From Erysipelotrichaceae bacterium (GTDB lineage: Bacteria; Bacillota_I; Bacilli_A; Erysipelotrichales; Erysipelotrichaceae): DNA of 64,000 nt. Each line of letters opens with the position of its first letter. Positions within the stretch are counted from its first letter, which is position 1. Made by a program: the position numbers and the translations under genes. Positions 51,882 through 60,812 of this stretch are shown piece after piece. The notes beneath the pieces are model-generated. The model was not told where the DNA came from and did no database searches. It saw only the letters and a program-made list of their open reading frames with translations. The stretch is taken from the NCBI GenBank assembly GCA_017419165.1, contig JAFOLW010000073.1, positions 1 through 64,000 of the forward strand, given 5' to 3'.

Positions 51882-51895
51882 TATCCCTTTTTTGT
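51863..51895 (+). terminator. Intrinsic terminator
   Basis: GGGATACTA and TAGTATCCC pair around CAAAAAA, then six T. Confidence 0.9.
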
Positions 51896-51907
51896 ATAAT
51901 GTTGATG

Positions 51908-54900
51908 ATGAAAAAGATACAGCCATGGCAGAACAGATTCTATTCCCGGATCCTGGAACGCGGCCGGGATTATTACCGGGAAGGAAGGGTCTCAGATCTG
52001 AAAGAGGCGGACGGGACCGTTTCGGCAAAGGTGGCGGGCTTTTATACCGTGCAGATCCGCATCGATGAAGACGGAAGGATCGCGCATATGTCCTGCGACT
52101 GTCCTTATGCCGCAGAAGGAAGGAACTGCAAACATGAAGCAGCCGTCCTTTTTGCCTGTGAAGAACGATCCGGAAAAAAAGAAGAGAAGAAGTTCTCTGT
52201 GATCAAAAGAGTCCGTCCTTTTGAGGATGCCTACAAAGAGAAGAAGTACTTCTACGATCTAAGTAAGCTTACGGCACCTTATGAGATCTCGGCCGAGAAC
52301 TATGAGCGGGCGATGGAGCTCATCGAAGAAGGAAAAGCACAGCTGATCGATATGGGCACAGGTTATTTGGATACGGGAAGCGATCAGATCCTTTACGCTG
52401 TCGTACATATCAAAGAAAGATTCAGGGATATTGAGGCCTATGCCTATCTGTCCCATGACGAACTGGTCAGGATCGCCTGCGATTCGCCTTCCTGCAGCCG
52501 GTCTGCCGGAACTGTCTGGTATCAAGCGTTCAGAAACAAGACCGGGATGAAGCTTTGCGAACACGAGACCGCCGTTTTGATCTTTCTGGATGAATATATC
52601 CGAAAGTTCGATCCGGGCGATCATACCGACCGCAATGCGATGGCTTTTCTGGAGAATTTCACTTCCGATCCGCTTCGGGAAGGTAATGAGGAAAACAAGC
52701 GCAGCGAAAGCGTCAGCCTCGTCCCGAAGCTGGAATATGACGGCGGCGGCATCCTGAAGCTCGGTTTCCGTCTGGGCAATGAGAAGCTTTATATCGCCAA
52801 GGATCTGGAAGCACTGGTCGACGCTTTCCGCAGAAAGAAGGTCTATGAGCTTTCTGCCAAGGCGAGACTGGATTTCGGCCGTTTCGATTTCCGGGAAGAA
52901 GACAAGAGATATTACGATTTCATCGAGAAGGCGGTCTTCGATGAGAAGACCAGGGAAGAGATCCGCGGCCTGGATTACAATGCCGGAAAAGATGCGAAGT
53001 TCTTCCCGGTGGGGAAGGATATCCTTTTGTACGGTCAAAGGCTCGATGAGTTTTATGAACTCTGCAAGGACCAGAGGATCGAGTTCAATGACAAGTCGGC
53101 CTCCGGAAAAGGGAAGAGCGAGATCGTCCTGGCACAGGGGATCCCGAAGGCTTCCCTCACCGTTTCCGAAAGGAATTCCGCGGACGGTTTCATCGGCGTG
53201 AACCTCAGCGGACGGCTGCCGGAACTGATCGCCGGATCGTCTTACGGATATTTCCTGAAAGACGGTGTCCTTTACCGGGCAGACAGCGAGTATATGAGTC
53301 TGATGCGTTCCCTGCAGCGGAGCCTTCGTTCCGATACGGTCGATCTGACCATCGGAAAGAAGCAGCTGGGACGTTTCTATCACCACATCCTGCCCCGGCT
53401 GAAGCAGCAGTTCGAAGTTTTTGAAAACAATAAAGAATTGTATGAACGGTATATCCCGCCCAGACCGTCCTTCGATTTTTATTTCGATGTGAGCGAAGGT
53501 CTCATCTTGTGCACGGCGAAAGTCTCTTATGCAGACAAGGAATACGATCTGTTTGCCGATGACCACGATGCGCAGGCGGATATGATCATGGAAAAAGAGA
53601 CGATGAAGATCCTGCATCAGGTCTTTCATGACCGCAACGAGAAGATGGAGTTCTTCGTGGAAGGCGGTGACGACATCATCTTTGCGATCTTAGAGGATCT
53701 CATACCGCAGTTATTGAAGATCGGCGATGTCCATACGACCTCTTCGTTCGACCGTCTGAAAGTGAAACGGCGTACGAACCTGAGCGTCGGTGTCCGGGTG
53801 GACAACGGACTACTGGATCTGGATATCGGTTCCGAGGACATCTCTCTGGAAGAACTGGCAGCGGTCGTGAACAGCTACCGGCTCAGGAAGAAATACCACA
53901 AACTGAAAAACGGCGACCTGGTCAGGACCGATGATGAAAACATCGGGACTCTCTCGGAACTTCTTTCTTCGATGAACATCTCCCTGAAGGATTTCGTCAA
54001 AGGGAAGATGCATCTGCCGGCTTACCGGGCTTTGTATCTGGATAAGATCCTGGAGGCCAACGAAGGTGTTTTTGATGACCGCGATGCGTATTTCCGCAAG
54101 CTGATCAAGGATTTCAAGACGATCAAGGAATCCGACCATCAGGTGCCGGAGCATCTGGAAGCGATCATGCGCGGCTACCAGAAGGCGGGCTACCGCTGGC
54201 TGAAGACGCTGTCGCATTTCGGCTTCGGCGGCATCCTGGCCGATGAGATGGGCCTGGGGAAGACTTTGCAGGTGCTGGCCTTGCTGGCAGACAGTAAGAA
54301 AAACGGCGGAAAGACTTCCCTGGTCGTCTGTCCGGCGTCTTTGGTCTACAACTGGCTCGCGGAGATCAAACGCTTCACACCGGAACTGAAAGCCGCTGCC
54401 GTTGCCGGATCCCAGGCGGAGCGGGCGAAGATCCTTGCGGACCATGAAGATTACGATATCCTGGTCACTTCTTACGATCTGCTGAAGCGGGATATCGCTT
54501 CCTACGAAGACCTGGTCTTTGAGTACGAGATCCTGGATGAAGCGCAATACATCAAGACCTATACGACGGCCAATGCCAAGTCGTGCAAGGCGGTGCAGGC
54601 AAAGGGGCATTTCGCTCTGACGGGAACGCCGATCGAAAACAATCTTGCGGAGCTTTGGTCGATCTTCGATTTTCTGATGCCGGGCTTTCTGTACGGCTAC
54701 GAAGCGTTCCGGGACCGTTTTGAGACGAAGATCGCCAGGGAAGGCGACGAGGAAGCTTCAAAGCGTCTGAAGGATATGATCGCGCCGTTCATCCTGCGCA
54801 GAAAGAAGGCGGACGTCCTGGCCGATCTGCCGGATAAGATCGAGGAGGTCATCCGGGTGCGTTTCGATGAGAAGCAGAGGAAGCTCTACGATTCGCAAGT

Positions 54901-55546
54901 CCTCAAAGTCTCCAAGATCGTCGGCAGCGATGAGGCCGCTTATGAACATAACAAGATCGCCGTCCTGGCGGAGCTGATGAAACTCAGACAGGTCTGCTGC
55001 GAACCGAGCCTGATCTTTGAAGATTTCGACGGAGAAAGCGCCAAGCGGCAGGTCTGCCTGGAACTGATCAAGTCCGCGATCCTGGAAGGACACAAGATCC
55101 TGCTGTTCTCCCAGTTCACTTCGATGCTGGAGATCATCGAAAAACAATTGGAAAAGGAAGAGATCCCTTACTATACGATCACCGGCGCGACGAAGAAAGA
55201 AGAACGGCTGAAGCTCGTGGAAGCATTCAACGAAGATGACGTGCCGCTGTTTCTGATCTCGCTGAAAGCGGGCGGGACCGGTCTCAATCTGACGGGAGCG
55301 GACATCGTCATCCATTACGATCCGTGGTGGAACCTGGCGGCGCAGAACCAGGCGACCGACCGGGCACACCGCATCGGTCAGAAGCGGGTCGTCACGGTCT
55401 ACAAGATCATCGCGGAGGATTCGATCGAAGAGAAGATCATCGATATGCAGGAAAGGAAAGCCAGACTTGCGGATGACATCCTGGACAATGAGACCGTATC
55501 GCTGTTCACCTTGAGCAAGGAAGAGCTTCTGCAGTTACTGAAGTAA
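51908..55546 (+). CDS. SNF2-family helicase with SWIM zinc finger
   Basis: About 1212 residues. A SWIM finger (CDCPYAAEGRNCKHEAAVL) lies near residues 60-80, then a long bacterial SNF2-associated region. The SNF2 ATPase core has Walker A DEMGLGKT near 780 and DEAQ near 877. The helicase C part ends with GGTGLNLTG and DRAHRIGQ. It is a dsDNA translocase of the RapA/SNF2 group; the function of the SWIM-containing class in bacteria is little known. No Shine-Dalgarno precedes the start. TATAAT (51895-51900) ends 4-7 bases before ATG 51905/51908, another apparent leaderless start. Confidence 0.9.
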   Translation: MKKIQPWQNRFYSRILERGRDYYREGRVSDLKEADGTVSAKVAGFYTVQIRIDEDGRIAHMSCDCPYAAEGRNCKHEAAVLFACEERSGKKEEKKFSVIKRVRPFEDAYKEKKYFYDLSKLTAPYEISAENYERAMELIEEGKAQLIDMGTGYLDTGSDQILYAVVHIKERFRDIEAYAYLSHDELVRIACDSPSCSRSAGTVWYQAFRNKTGMKLCEHETAVLIFLDEYIRKFDPGDHTDRNAMAFLENFTSDPLREGNEENKRSESVSLVPKLEYDGGGILKLGFRLGNEKLYIAKDLEALVDAFRRKKVYELSAKARLDFGRFDFREEDKRYYDFIEKAVFDEKTREEIRGLDYNAGKDAKFFPVGKDILLYGQRLDEFYELCKDQRIEFNDKSASGKGKSEIVLAQGIPKASLTVSERNSADGFIGVNLSGRLPELIAGSSYGYFLKDGVLYRADSEYMSLMRSLQRSLRSDTVDLTIGKKQLGRFYHHILPRLKQQFEVFENNKELYERYIPPRPSFDFYFDVSEGLILCTAKVSYADKEYDLFADDHDAQADMIMEKETMKILHQVFHDRNEKMEFFVEGGDDIIFAILEDLIPQLLKIGDVHTTSSFDRLKVKRRTNLSVGVRVDNGLLDLDIGSEDISLEELAAVVNSYRLRKKYHKLKNGDLVRTDDENIGTLSELLSSMNISLKDFVKGKMHLPAYRALYLDKILEANEGVFDDRDAYFRKLIKDFKTIKESDHQVPEHLEAIMRGYQKAGYRWLKTLSHFGFGGILADEMGLGKTLQVLALLADSKKNGGKTSLVVCPASLVYNWLAEIKRFTPELKAAAVAGSQAERAKILADHEDYDILVTSYDLLKRDIASYEDLVFEYEILDEAQYIKTYTTANAKSCKAVQAKGHFALTGTPIENNLAELWSIFDFLMPGFLYGYEAFRDRFETKIAREGDEEASKRLKDMIAPFILRRKKADVLADLPDKIEEVIRVRFDEKQRKLYDSQVLKVSKIVGSDEAAYEHNKIAVLAELMKLRQVCCEPSLIFEDFDGESAKRQVCLELIKSAILEGHKILLFSQFTSMLEIIEKQLEKEEIPYYTITGATKKEERLKLVEAFNEDDVPLFLISLKAGGTGLNLTGADIVIHYDPWWNLAAQNQATDRAHRIGQKRVVTVYKIIAEDSIEEKIIDMQERKARLADDILDNETVSLFTLSKEELLQLLK

Positions 55547-55572
55547 GAGAAAAAAATGATACTTTTACTGGA

Positions 55573-55602
55573 TTGAGATCAAAAGAGAAGTTATCATATA
55601 GA
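55573..55602 (+). promoter_or_regulatory. Promoter of gpmI
   Basis: TTGAGA (55573-55578) and TATAGA (55597-55602) with an 18-base spacer. Confidence 0.5.
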
Positions 55603-55639
55603 TGGCCCTTGAGGACAAAAGAATAGGAGAATAATCATT

Positions 55640-57226
55640 ATGAACAAACCGGTGGTATTAGTGGTGATGGACGGTGTCGGCTGGACCAGCAAGGACAACG
55701 GGAATGCCGTTCTTCATGCTTACAAGCCTCAGCTCGATGAGCTGATGGGCAAATGGCCTCATACGACGATCAAGGCAAGCGGTACGGCAGTCGGACTTCC
55801 TTCCGATTCCGATATGGGCAACTCGGAAGTCGGTCATAACGCTTTAGGCTGCGGCCAGATCTACTCACAAGGCGCAAAACTGGTCAACGAATCGATCGAG
55901 AGCGGCAAGATCTATGAATCCGATGCCTGGAAAGATGCGAGCAGTTTCGCGAAAGAACATAACGGGAAGATGCATTTCATCGGCTTACTGTCCGACGGCA
56001 ATGTCCATTCCAACATCTCGCATCTGATCGCGATGCTGAGACAGTGCAAGAAACAGGGGACCAAGGAGGTCCGTGTCCACATCCTTCTTGACGGAAGAGA
56101 TGTTCCGGAGACTTCCGGTCTGCAGTATGTCGATCAGCTCGAAGATGTGCTCAAAGAACTGAATGACGCCGATTTCCATGCCTGCATCGCCTCCGGCGGC
56201 GGCAGGATGTCGATCACGATGGACCGCTATGAAGCAGACTGGTCCATGGTCGAAAGAGGCTGGCACATCCATGTCATGGGTGACGGAAGATGTTTCGCAA
56301 GCGCCAGAGAGGCGATCGAGACGCTGCGTAACGAAGGCGGCTATACCGACCAGTATCTGCCGGGCTTCGTCGTTGCCAAAGACGGTCAGCCGGTCGGTAC
56401 GATCGACGACGGTGATGCGGTGATCCTTTACAACTTCCGCGGTGACCGTGCCGTTGAACTTTCCAAGGCATTCGACTATATGAACAAGGGCTTCAACAGC
56501 TTCGAGATGCCCAAAAAGCCGAACGTCTACTATGCCGGCATGTTACAGTATGACGGCGACCTGAAACTGCCCGATCACTTCCTGGTCGAACCGCCGCACA
56601 TCGAACATACGATGTCCGAATTCCTGGTCGAAAAAGGCGTCCGTTCTTATGCATGTTCCGAAACACAGAAGTTCGGCCATGTGACTTATTTCTGGAACGG
56701 CAACCGTTCCGAGAAGTTCTCCGATGAACTCGAGACCTGGGAAGAGATCCCGTCCGATGTCATCGCTTTCGATCTCAAGCCTTGGATGAAGGCGACCGAG
56801 ATCACCGACCATATGGTCGAAGCGATCGAATCCGGAAAATACCAGTTCTTGAGATGCAACTACCCGAACGGCGACATGGTCGGCCATACCGGCAACTATG
56901 AGGCGACGCTGATCGGTGTCGAATCCGTCGACCTGATGCTGAAGAGGATCATGGATGCCTGCAAGAAGATGGATTATACCCTGATCGTCACGGCAGACCA
57001 CGGCAACTCCGATGAGATGTATGACAAGGGCACCAATCCGGACGGCACGCCGAAGGCCAAGACATCGCACTCCCTGGCTGTCGTTCCGTTTGCGGTCTAC
57101 AACGGTCCGGAAGGAACGGAAGTCAAGGAAGAAGGCGACTTCGGTCTGGCCAATGTTGCGGCGACCGTCGTCAAACTCTTAGGTTTCGAAGCGCCTGAAC
57201 AGTGGCTCGAAAGCATCATCAAGTAA
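55640..57226 (+). CDS. gpmI: 2,3-bisphosphoglycerate-independent phosphoglycerate mutase
   Basis: Interconverts 3- and 2-phosphoglycerate in glycolysis with two manganese ions. The 528-residue chain has the phospho-Ser loop DMGNSEVGHN, the LLSDGNVHS and ILLDGRDVPE stretches, and the C-terminal metal site VTADHGNSDEMYD. AGGAG before the ATG. A terminator follows. A glycolytic partner of pyk at 5.9 kb. Confidence 0.96.
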   Translation: MNKPVVLVVMDGVGWTSKDNGNAVLHAYKPQLDELMGKWPHTTIKASGTAVGLPSDSDMGNSEVGHNALGCGQIYSQGAKLVNESIESGKIYESDAWKDASSFAKEHNGKMHFIGLLSDGNVHSNISHLIAMLRQCKKQGTKEVRVHILLDGRDVPETSGLQYVDQLEDVLKELNDADFHACIASGGGRMSITMDRYEADWSMVERGWHIHVMGDGRCFASAREAIETLRNEGGYTDQYLPGFVVAKDGQPVGTIDDGDAVILYNFRGDRAVELSKAFDYMNKGFNSFEMPKKPNVYYAGMLQYDGDLKLPDHFLVEPPHIEHTMSEFLVEKGVRSYACSETQKFGHVTYFWNGNRSEKFSDELETWEEIPSDVIAFDLKPWMKATEITDHMVEAIESGKYQFLRCNYPNGDMVGHTGNYEATLIGVESVDLMLKRIMDACKKMDYTLIVTADHGNSDEMYDKGTNPDGTPKAKTSHSLAVVPFAVYNGPEGTEVKEEGDFGLANVAATVVKLLGFEAPEQWLESIIK

Positions 57227-57238
57227 ATGAAAGGAAAC

Positions 57239-57262
57239 AAGCAGGGTGACCTGCTTTTTCTG
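57239..57262 (+). terminator. Terminator of gpmI
   Basis: AAGCAGG-GTGA-CCTGCTT followed by T. Confidence 0.85.
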
Positions 57263-57326
57263 TGCTTCAAGAAAGATACGGCGATGTTGTAGAATAAGAA
57301 TGAAAGAAAACACGGAGGTACAGGAA

Positions 57327-57671
57327 GTGCTTAGCATTGAAAAACTGAAAGAATACGGCGCCGATGTCAAGACCGGTCTCAACCTGTGCATGAATATGGA
57401 AGATTTTTATCTGCGCATGGTGTCGATGGTCGTCAAGGAACAGTCTTTCGCCGACCTGGAGAGAGCCATCGGAGAAAACGATCTGGAAGCCGCTTTCCGG
57501 GCTGCCCATGCCTTGAAGGGCGTGACGGGAAATCTCTCCCTGACCCCTTTATATGATAAAGTGGCACAGATCACCGAACTGCTCAGGGCTCACACGCCGA
57601 TGGATTACAGTGGGATGCTGGAGGGCATCCTGAACGAGAAGAAGACGCTGGAGTCGATGATCAATGATTAA
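57327..57671 (+). CDS. Orphan Hpt (histidine phosphotransfer) protein
   Basis: A 114-residue four-helix Hpt domain. The phospho-accepting His61 lies in AAHALKGVTGNL. GTG 57327 is preferred as start because GGAGG sits 8 bases upstream; an ATG at 57300 has no such site. It relays phosphate between a sensor kinase and a response regulator, but neither is nearby. Confidence 0.8.
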   Translation: MLSIEKLKEYGADVKTGLNLCMNMEDFYLRMVSMVVKEQSFADLERAIGENDLEAAFRAAHALKGVTGNLSLTPLYDKVAQITELLRAHTPMDYSGMLEGILNEKKTLESMIND

Positions 57672-57705
57672 AAAACGAAGAGTGATGATTCACTCTTCGT
57701 TTTAT
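57671..57705. terminator. Bidirectional terminator
   Basis: AAAACGAAGAGTGA and TCACTCTTCGTTTT pair around TGAT between the convergent Hpt and barstar genes. Confidence 0.92.
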
Positions 57706-58229
57706 TCTTCCTCTTCTTCGTATTCGTAGCGGATCTTGATGTTGCCGTATTCGTCAGCGACTTCATCGAAGACATCGAGGATCTTCAGCGAGAACTTCTT
57801 CAAGTCGTCGGAGTTCATCACGATGATCTCGGTATCCTCCAGATCGCACAGACAGTCGTATAAGGCGTCGAGGTTCTCACCGTAATAGTCGGGGAAATCG
57901 AACAGTTCCTTCAGATATTCGTGTCCCCGGCGGTTGAGCTCGCTGATGTCCATGACGATCTTTTTTCTTTTGTCTTCTTCACAGAAGCCTAAGGACAGAT
58001 TGCCGTAGTCTTCATTGACATCGTTGAACAGGCGGATGACGGAGGCGGAAAGATCTCCCATCTCTCCGTAATTCTTCAAGAGGATCTCACTGTCATCGAG
58101 ATATGACAGATAGGCATAGAAAGAATCGTAGTCATCTCCTTCGTATGCGGGATCTCTGAAGATCTCGCGCAGATACTGAAATCCTTCTTCGTTGAGCTTT
58201 TGAATGTCCAGAATGATCTTCATTTTCAA
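57702..58229 (-). CDS. Two-domain barstar-like inhibitor
   Basis: A 175-residue protein made of two barstar (RNase inhibitor) domains, about 1-82 and 88-170, followed by an acidic tail. Domain 2 keeps the barnase-binding residues in DYYGENLDALYDC: Asp121 and Asp125 correspond to barstar Asp35 and Asp39, Tyr124 replaces Trp38, and Glu156 matches Glu76. Domain 1 keeps Asp35 but has Ala at position 39 and Asp in place of Glu76, so it is probably weak. It overlaps the RNase gene by four bases and would neutralise that enzyme in the cytosol. Confidence 0.92.
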   Translation of the reverse strand: MKMKIILDIQKLNEEGFQYLREIFRDPAYEGDDYDSFYAYLSYLDDSEILLKNYGEMGDLSASVIRLFNDVNEDYGNLSLGFCEEDKRKKIVMDISELNRRGHEYLKELFDFPDYYGENLDALYDCLCDLEDTEIIVMNSDDLKKFSLKILDVFDEVADEYGNIKIRYEYEEEEE

Positions 58230-58735
58230 GGTTCTCCATATAATAGCGTAAAGCTCGTGTAGTGATCGTCGGTATAATAGATCAGACCGTCGTTGGAAAA
58301 GACGATCCGTTTCGCTCCTCTGTCTTTGCCGTCGAAATCGATGTCACACTCGTAGTATTTCCTGCCGCTTTTATTCGGAAGTATCCCTTCCCGGTTGCCG
58401 AAGCGGTCACCGCCGATGCAGCAGCCTTCACAGACTTTCCACAGATTTTCTTTGGAGGCAGAGTAACCCAGGTCTTTCGCTTCCGATTTGGTGATGAAGT
58501 TGTCGGGCAGCTTGCCGTATGTCTCGATATACAAGGCGACGTCTTCCTTGGAATAGTAATAGCCGTCTTCGTCGATCTTTTCATCAGCCGTCGGCTGAGG
58601 CTGTGAAGGTGTTTCGACAGGTGTCGGGACAGGATCGGCGGTCGGGCTGTTTTTTCCTAATGAGAAGCCTAAAAAGAAACACAGCGCAGCAGCCAGGATC
58701 ACGATAAGAAACAATGATCTGAAATTTCTTTTCAT
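58226..58735 (-). CDS. Barnase-like secreted or anchored ribonuclease
   Basis: A 169-residue protein. The N-terminal hydrophobic segment (7-26) without a lipobox is a signal peptide or anchor. A Pro/Thr-rich linker (31-50) and a barnase domain (about 56-169) follow. Motifs YIETYGKLPDNFITKSEA, SKENL, GNREGILPNKSGR and TDDHYTSFT align with barnase. The catalytic residues are kept: Glu129 (barnase Glu73), Arg143 (Arg87), His158 (His102). It cleaves RNA outside the cell, while the partner barstar protects the cytosol. TATAAT (58747-58742, minus strand) ends 6 bases before the ATG with no Shine-Dalgarno, so the mRNA may be leaderless. Confidence 0.92.
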   Translation of the reverse strand: MKRNFRSLFLIVILAAALCFFLGFSLGKNSPTADPVPTPVETPSQPQPTADEKIDEDGYYYSKEDVALYIETYGKLPDNFITKSEAKDLGYSASKENLWKVCEGCCIGGDRFGNREGILPNKSGRKYYECDIDFDGKDRGAKRIVFSNDGLIYYTDDHYTSFTLLYGEP

Positions 58736-58866
58736 AAATCCATTATAACAGTTCCCGGCTGATGAAGGAGGACGGATCCGAAAAGATCTTGAGCAGTCCC
58801 GAAACAGGATCTTCCTTCCGGCTTTGGACCTGTGCATATCCCGAATTCATCCTGAAGAGGATTCCT

Positions 58867-58872
58867 GTATAA
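58867..58872 (+). promoter_or_regulatory. -10 box of the small-protein/glyA operon
   Basis: TATAAT, with TTCATC 16 bases upstream; it lies 35 bases before the 50-residue gene. Confidence 0.5.
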
Positions 58873-58906
58873 TAGGAATTGAACTACGACAGGGAGAAAA
58901 AGAAAA

Positions 58907-59059
58907 ATGAATCGGATGATCGGACTTATTTTTGTGATCGGTCTGTTTTCTGCAGTCAGAACATTCTTTTTGACGGATGACAATATGATCGGCAATTACG
59001 TTTTGTTTATTCTGGCTTTCCTGGTCGGTGTCGGTTATGTAGTGAAATTAAAGAAATAG
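58907..59059 (+). CDS. 50-residue membrane protein upstream of glyA
   Basis: ATG 58907 to TAG 59057-59059 encodes 50 residues with two hydrophobic stretches (about 4-22 and 30-46) separated by the polar loop TDDNMIGN, ending KLKK. AGGGAG lies 11 bases before the ATG and a TATAAT is at 58867. It ends 7 bases before glyA, so both are co-transcribed. I do not recognise a family; the strong start signals and membrane-helix composition argue it is real. Confidence 0.7.
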   Translation: MNRMIGLIFVIGLFSAVRTFFLTDDNMIGNYVLFILAFLVGVGYVVKLKK

Positions 59060-59066
59060 GTGGGAT

Positions 59067-60281
59067 ATGAAAGACGAGAAGATCAGACAGATCATTGAGG
59101 CGGAATTTGAACGGCAGCGGCACAACATCGAACTGATCGCTTCGGAGAACTACTGTTCGGCCGATGTGATGGAAGCGGTGGGCAGCTGCCTCACCAATAA
59201 ATATGCGGAAGGCTATCCGGGCAGGCGCTATTACGGCGGCTGCGTCAATGTCGACGCATCGGAATCTTTGGCGATCCAAAGAGCCTGCGAGCTCTTCGGG
59301 GCTGAGCATGCCAACGTGCAGCCGCACTGCGGTTCGGCGGCCAACATGGCAGTCTACCGTGCAGTCCTGAAACCGGGCGACCGGCTTTTGGGCATGGCAC
59401 TGGATGCCGGAGGGCATCTGACCCATGGCTACAAGCTGAGTTTTTCCGGAACGGACTACGAGACTTTCTCTTACGGCGTGGACAGGGAAAGCGAGCGGAT
59501 CGATTACGACGAAGTGAGGTCTCTGGCAAAGGAGCTGAGACCGAAGCTGATCGTCGCCGGGGCAAGTGCTTATGCCCGTTTCATCGATTACGAACGTTTC
59601 AAAGCGATCGCCGATGAAGCCGGTGCCTTACTGATGGTCGACATGGCACACGTGGCGGGCCTCGTTGCCGCCGGCGTGCATCCTTCCCCGGTCCCTTATG
59701 CGGATTTCGTCACATCGACGACCCATAAGACTTTGAGGGGTCCCCGCGGCGGACTCATCCTCTGCAAGAAAGAATATGCCAAGGCACTGGATAAGGCGGT
59801 CTTCCCGGGCATCCAGGGCGGTCCTTTGTGCCATGTGATCGCCGGCAAAGCCGTCTGTTTCCATGAAGCGATGAAAGAAGATTTCATCGACTATCAAAAG
59901 CAGGTCGTCAAGAACGCAAAGGTCCTGATGGAGACGCTGAAAGAAGAGGGCTTCCGCATCGTTTCCGGCGGCACCGACAATCATATGGTCCTAGTCGATG
60001 TCAAACATCCTTTGGGCATCACCGGCAAGCAGCTGGAGACCAGACTCGATGAGGTCAACATCACCGTCAACAAGAACGCGATCCCGTTCGATGAAGAAAA
60101 ACCGGCGCATACCTCCGGCATCCGCGTCGGGACACCGGCCATGACGACGAGAGGCTTCAAGGAAGAAGAATTCAAAGAGGTGGGAAGGATCATCTCGCTG
60201 GTCGGTCACAATATCGACGACGAAGGATGCATCAAAGAGGCGAAGGACAGAGTGGAGAAACTCATGGAGAAATTTGTATGA
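59067..60281 (+). CDS. glyA: Serine hydroxymethyltransferase
   Basis: Converts serine and tetrahydrofolate to glycine and 5,10-methylene-THF, the main source of one-carbon units. The 404-residue PLP enzyme has [30 protein letters not shown] and the PLP Lys in [20 protein letters not shown] precedes the ATG. It overlaps the nitroreductase gene by four bases. Confidence 0.96.
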   Translation: MKDEKIRQIIEAEFERQRHNIELIASENYCSADVMEAVGSCLTNKYAEGYPGRRYYGGCVNVDASESLAIQRACELFGAEHANVQPHCGSAANMAVYRAVLKPGDRLLGMALDAGGHLTHGYKLSFSGTDYETFSYGVDRESERIDYDEVRSLAKELRPKLIVAGASAYARFIDYERFKAIADEAGALLMVDMAHVAGLVAAGVHPSPVPYADFVTSTTHKTLRGPRGGLILCKKEYAKALDKAVFPGIQGGPLCHVIAGKAVCFHEAMKEDFIDYQKQVVKNAKVLMETLKEEGFRIVSGGTDNHMVLVDVKHPLGITGKQLETRLDEVNITVNKNAIPFDEEKPAHTSGIRVGTPAMTTRGFKEEEFKEVGRIISLVGHNIDDEGCIKEAKDRVEKLMEKFV

Positions 60282-60802
60282 ACGAAGTATTGAAAGCGAT
60301 GAAGGAGCGCCGCAGCATCCGTCATTTCAAGAAGGAGATGCCGGCTCAGGAAGAGATCGATCAGATCGTGGAGGCCGGTCTTTATGCGGCCAACGGCAAA
60401 GGCCTGCAGGCGACGGTCAGCATCGTCGTGAAAAACAAGGAGCTCCGCGAAAAGCTCGTGAAGGCCAATGCCGAGATCGGCGGCTATGGCGATACCGATC
60501 CGTTTTACGGGGCACCGCTCATCATCATCGTCCTGGGGAAGAAGGACAATCCCAACTGCCGCTATGACGGCGCCCTGGTGATGGGCAACATGATGCTGGC
60601 GGCACATGCGCTGGGCTTGGGCAGCATCTGGATCAACCGGGCCAGACAGGAATTCGAAACGGAGGAATTCAAGCAGATCCTGAGAGATCTGAAGATCGAA
60701 GGAGAATGGGAAGGCGTCGGTCACTGTGCGATCGGCTATATCGACGGTCCTGTCCCGGAAGCGGCAGCGCGGAAAGAAGGACGCGTCTATTACATAGACT
60801 AA
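60278..60802 (+). CDS. Nitroreductase family protein
   Basis: A 174-residue FMN-binding oxidoreductase. [14 protein letters not shown] gives the FMN phosphate contacts, and [22 protein letters not shown] is the family core. ATG 60278 overlaps the glyA stop (ATGA) and has GGAG before it. NAD(P)H-dependent reduction of nitro or quinone compounds is typical. Confidence 0.9.
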   Translation: MNEVLKAMKERRSIRHFKKEMPAQEEIDQIVEAGLYAANGKGLQATVSIVVKNKELREKLVKANAEIGGYGDTDPFYGAPLIIIVLGKKDNPNCRYDGALVMGNMMLAAHALGLGSIWINRARQEFETEEFKQILRDLKIEGEWEGVGHCAIGYIDGPVPEAAARKEGRVYYID

Positions 60803-60812
60803 GGAGAACAAC

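Noticed and set aside
52259-53629. 456-codon open frame opposite the SNF2 gene
   Set aside because: Same antisense bias and no recognisable domain; the sense strand encodes a known family.
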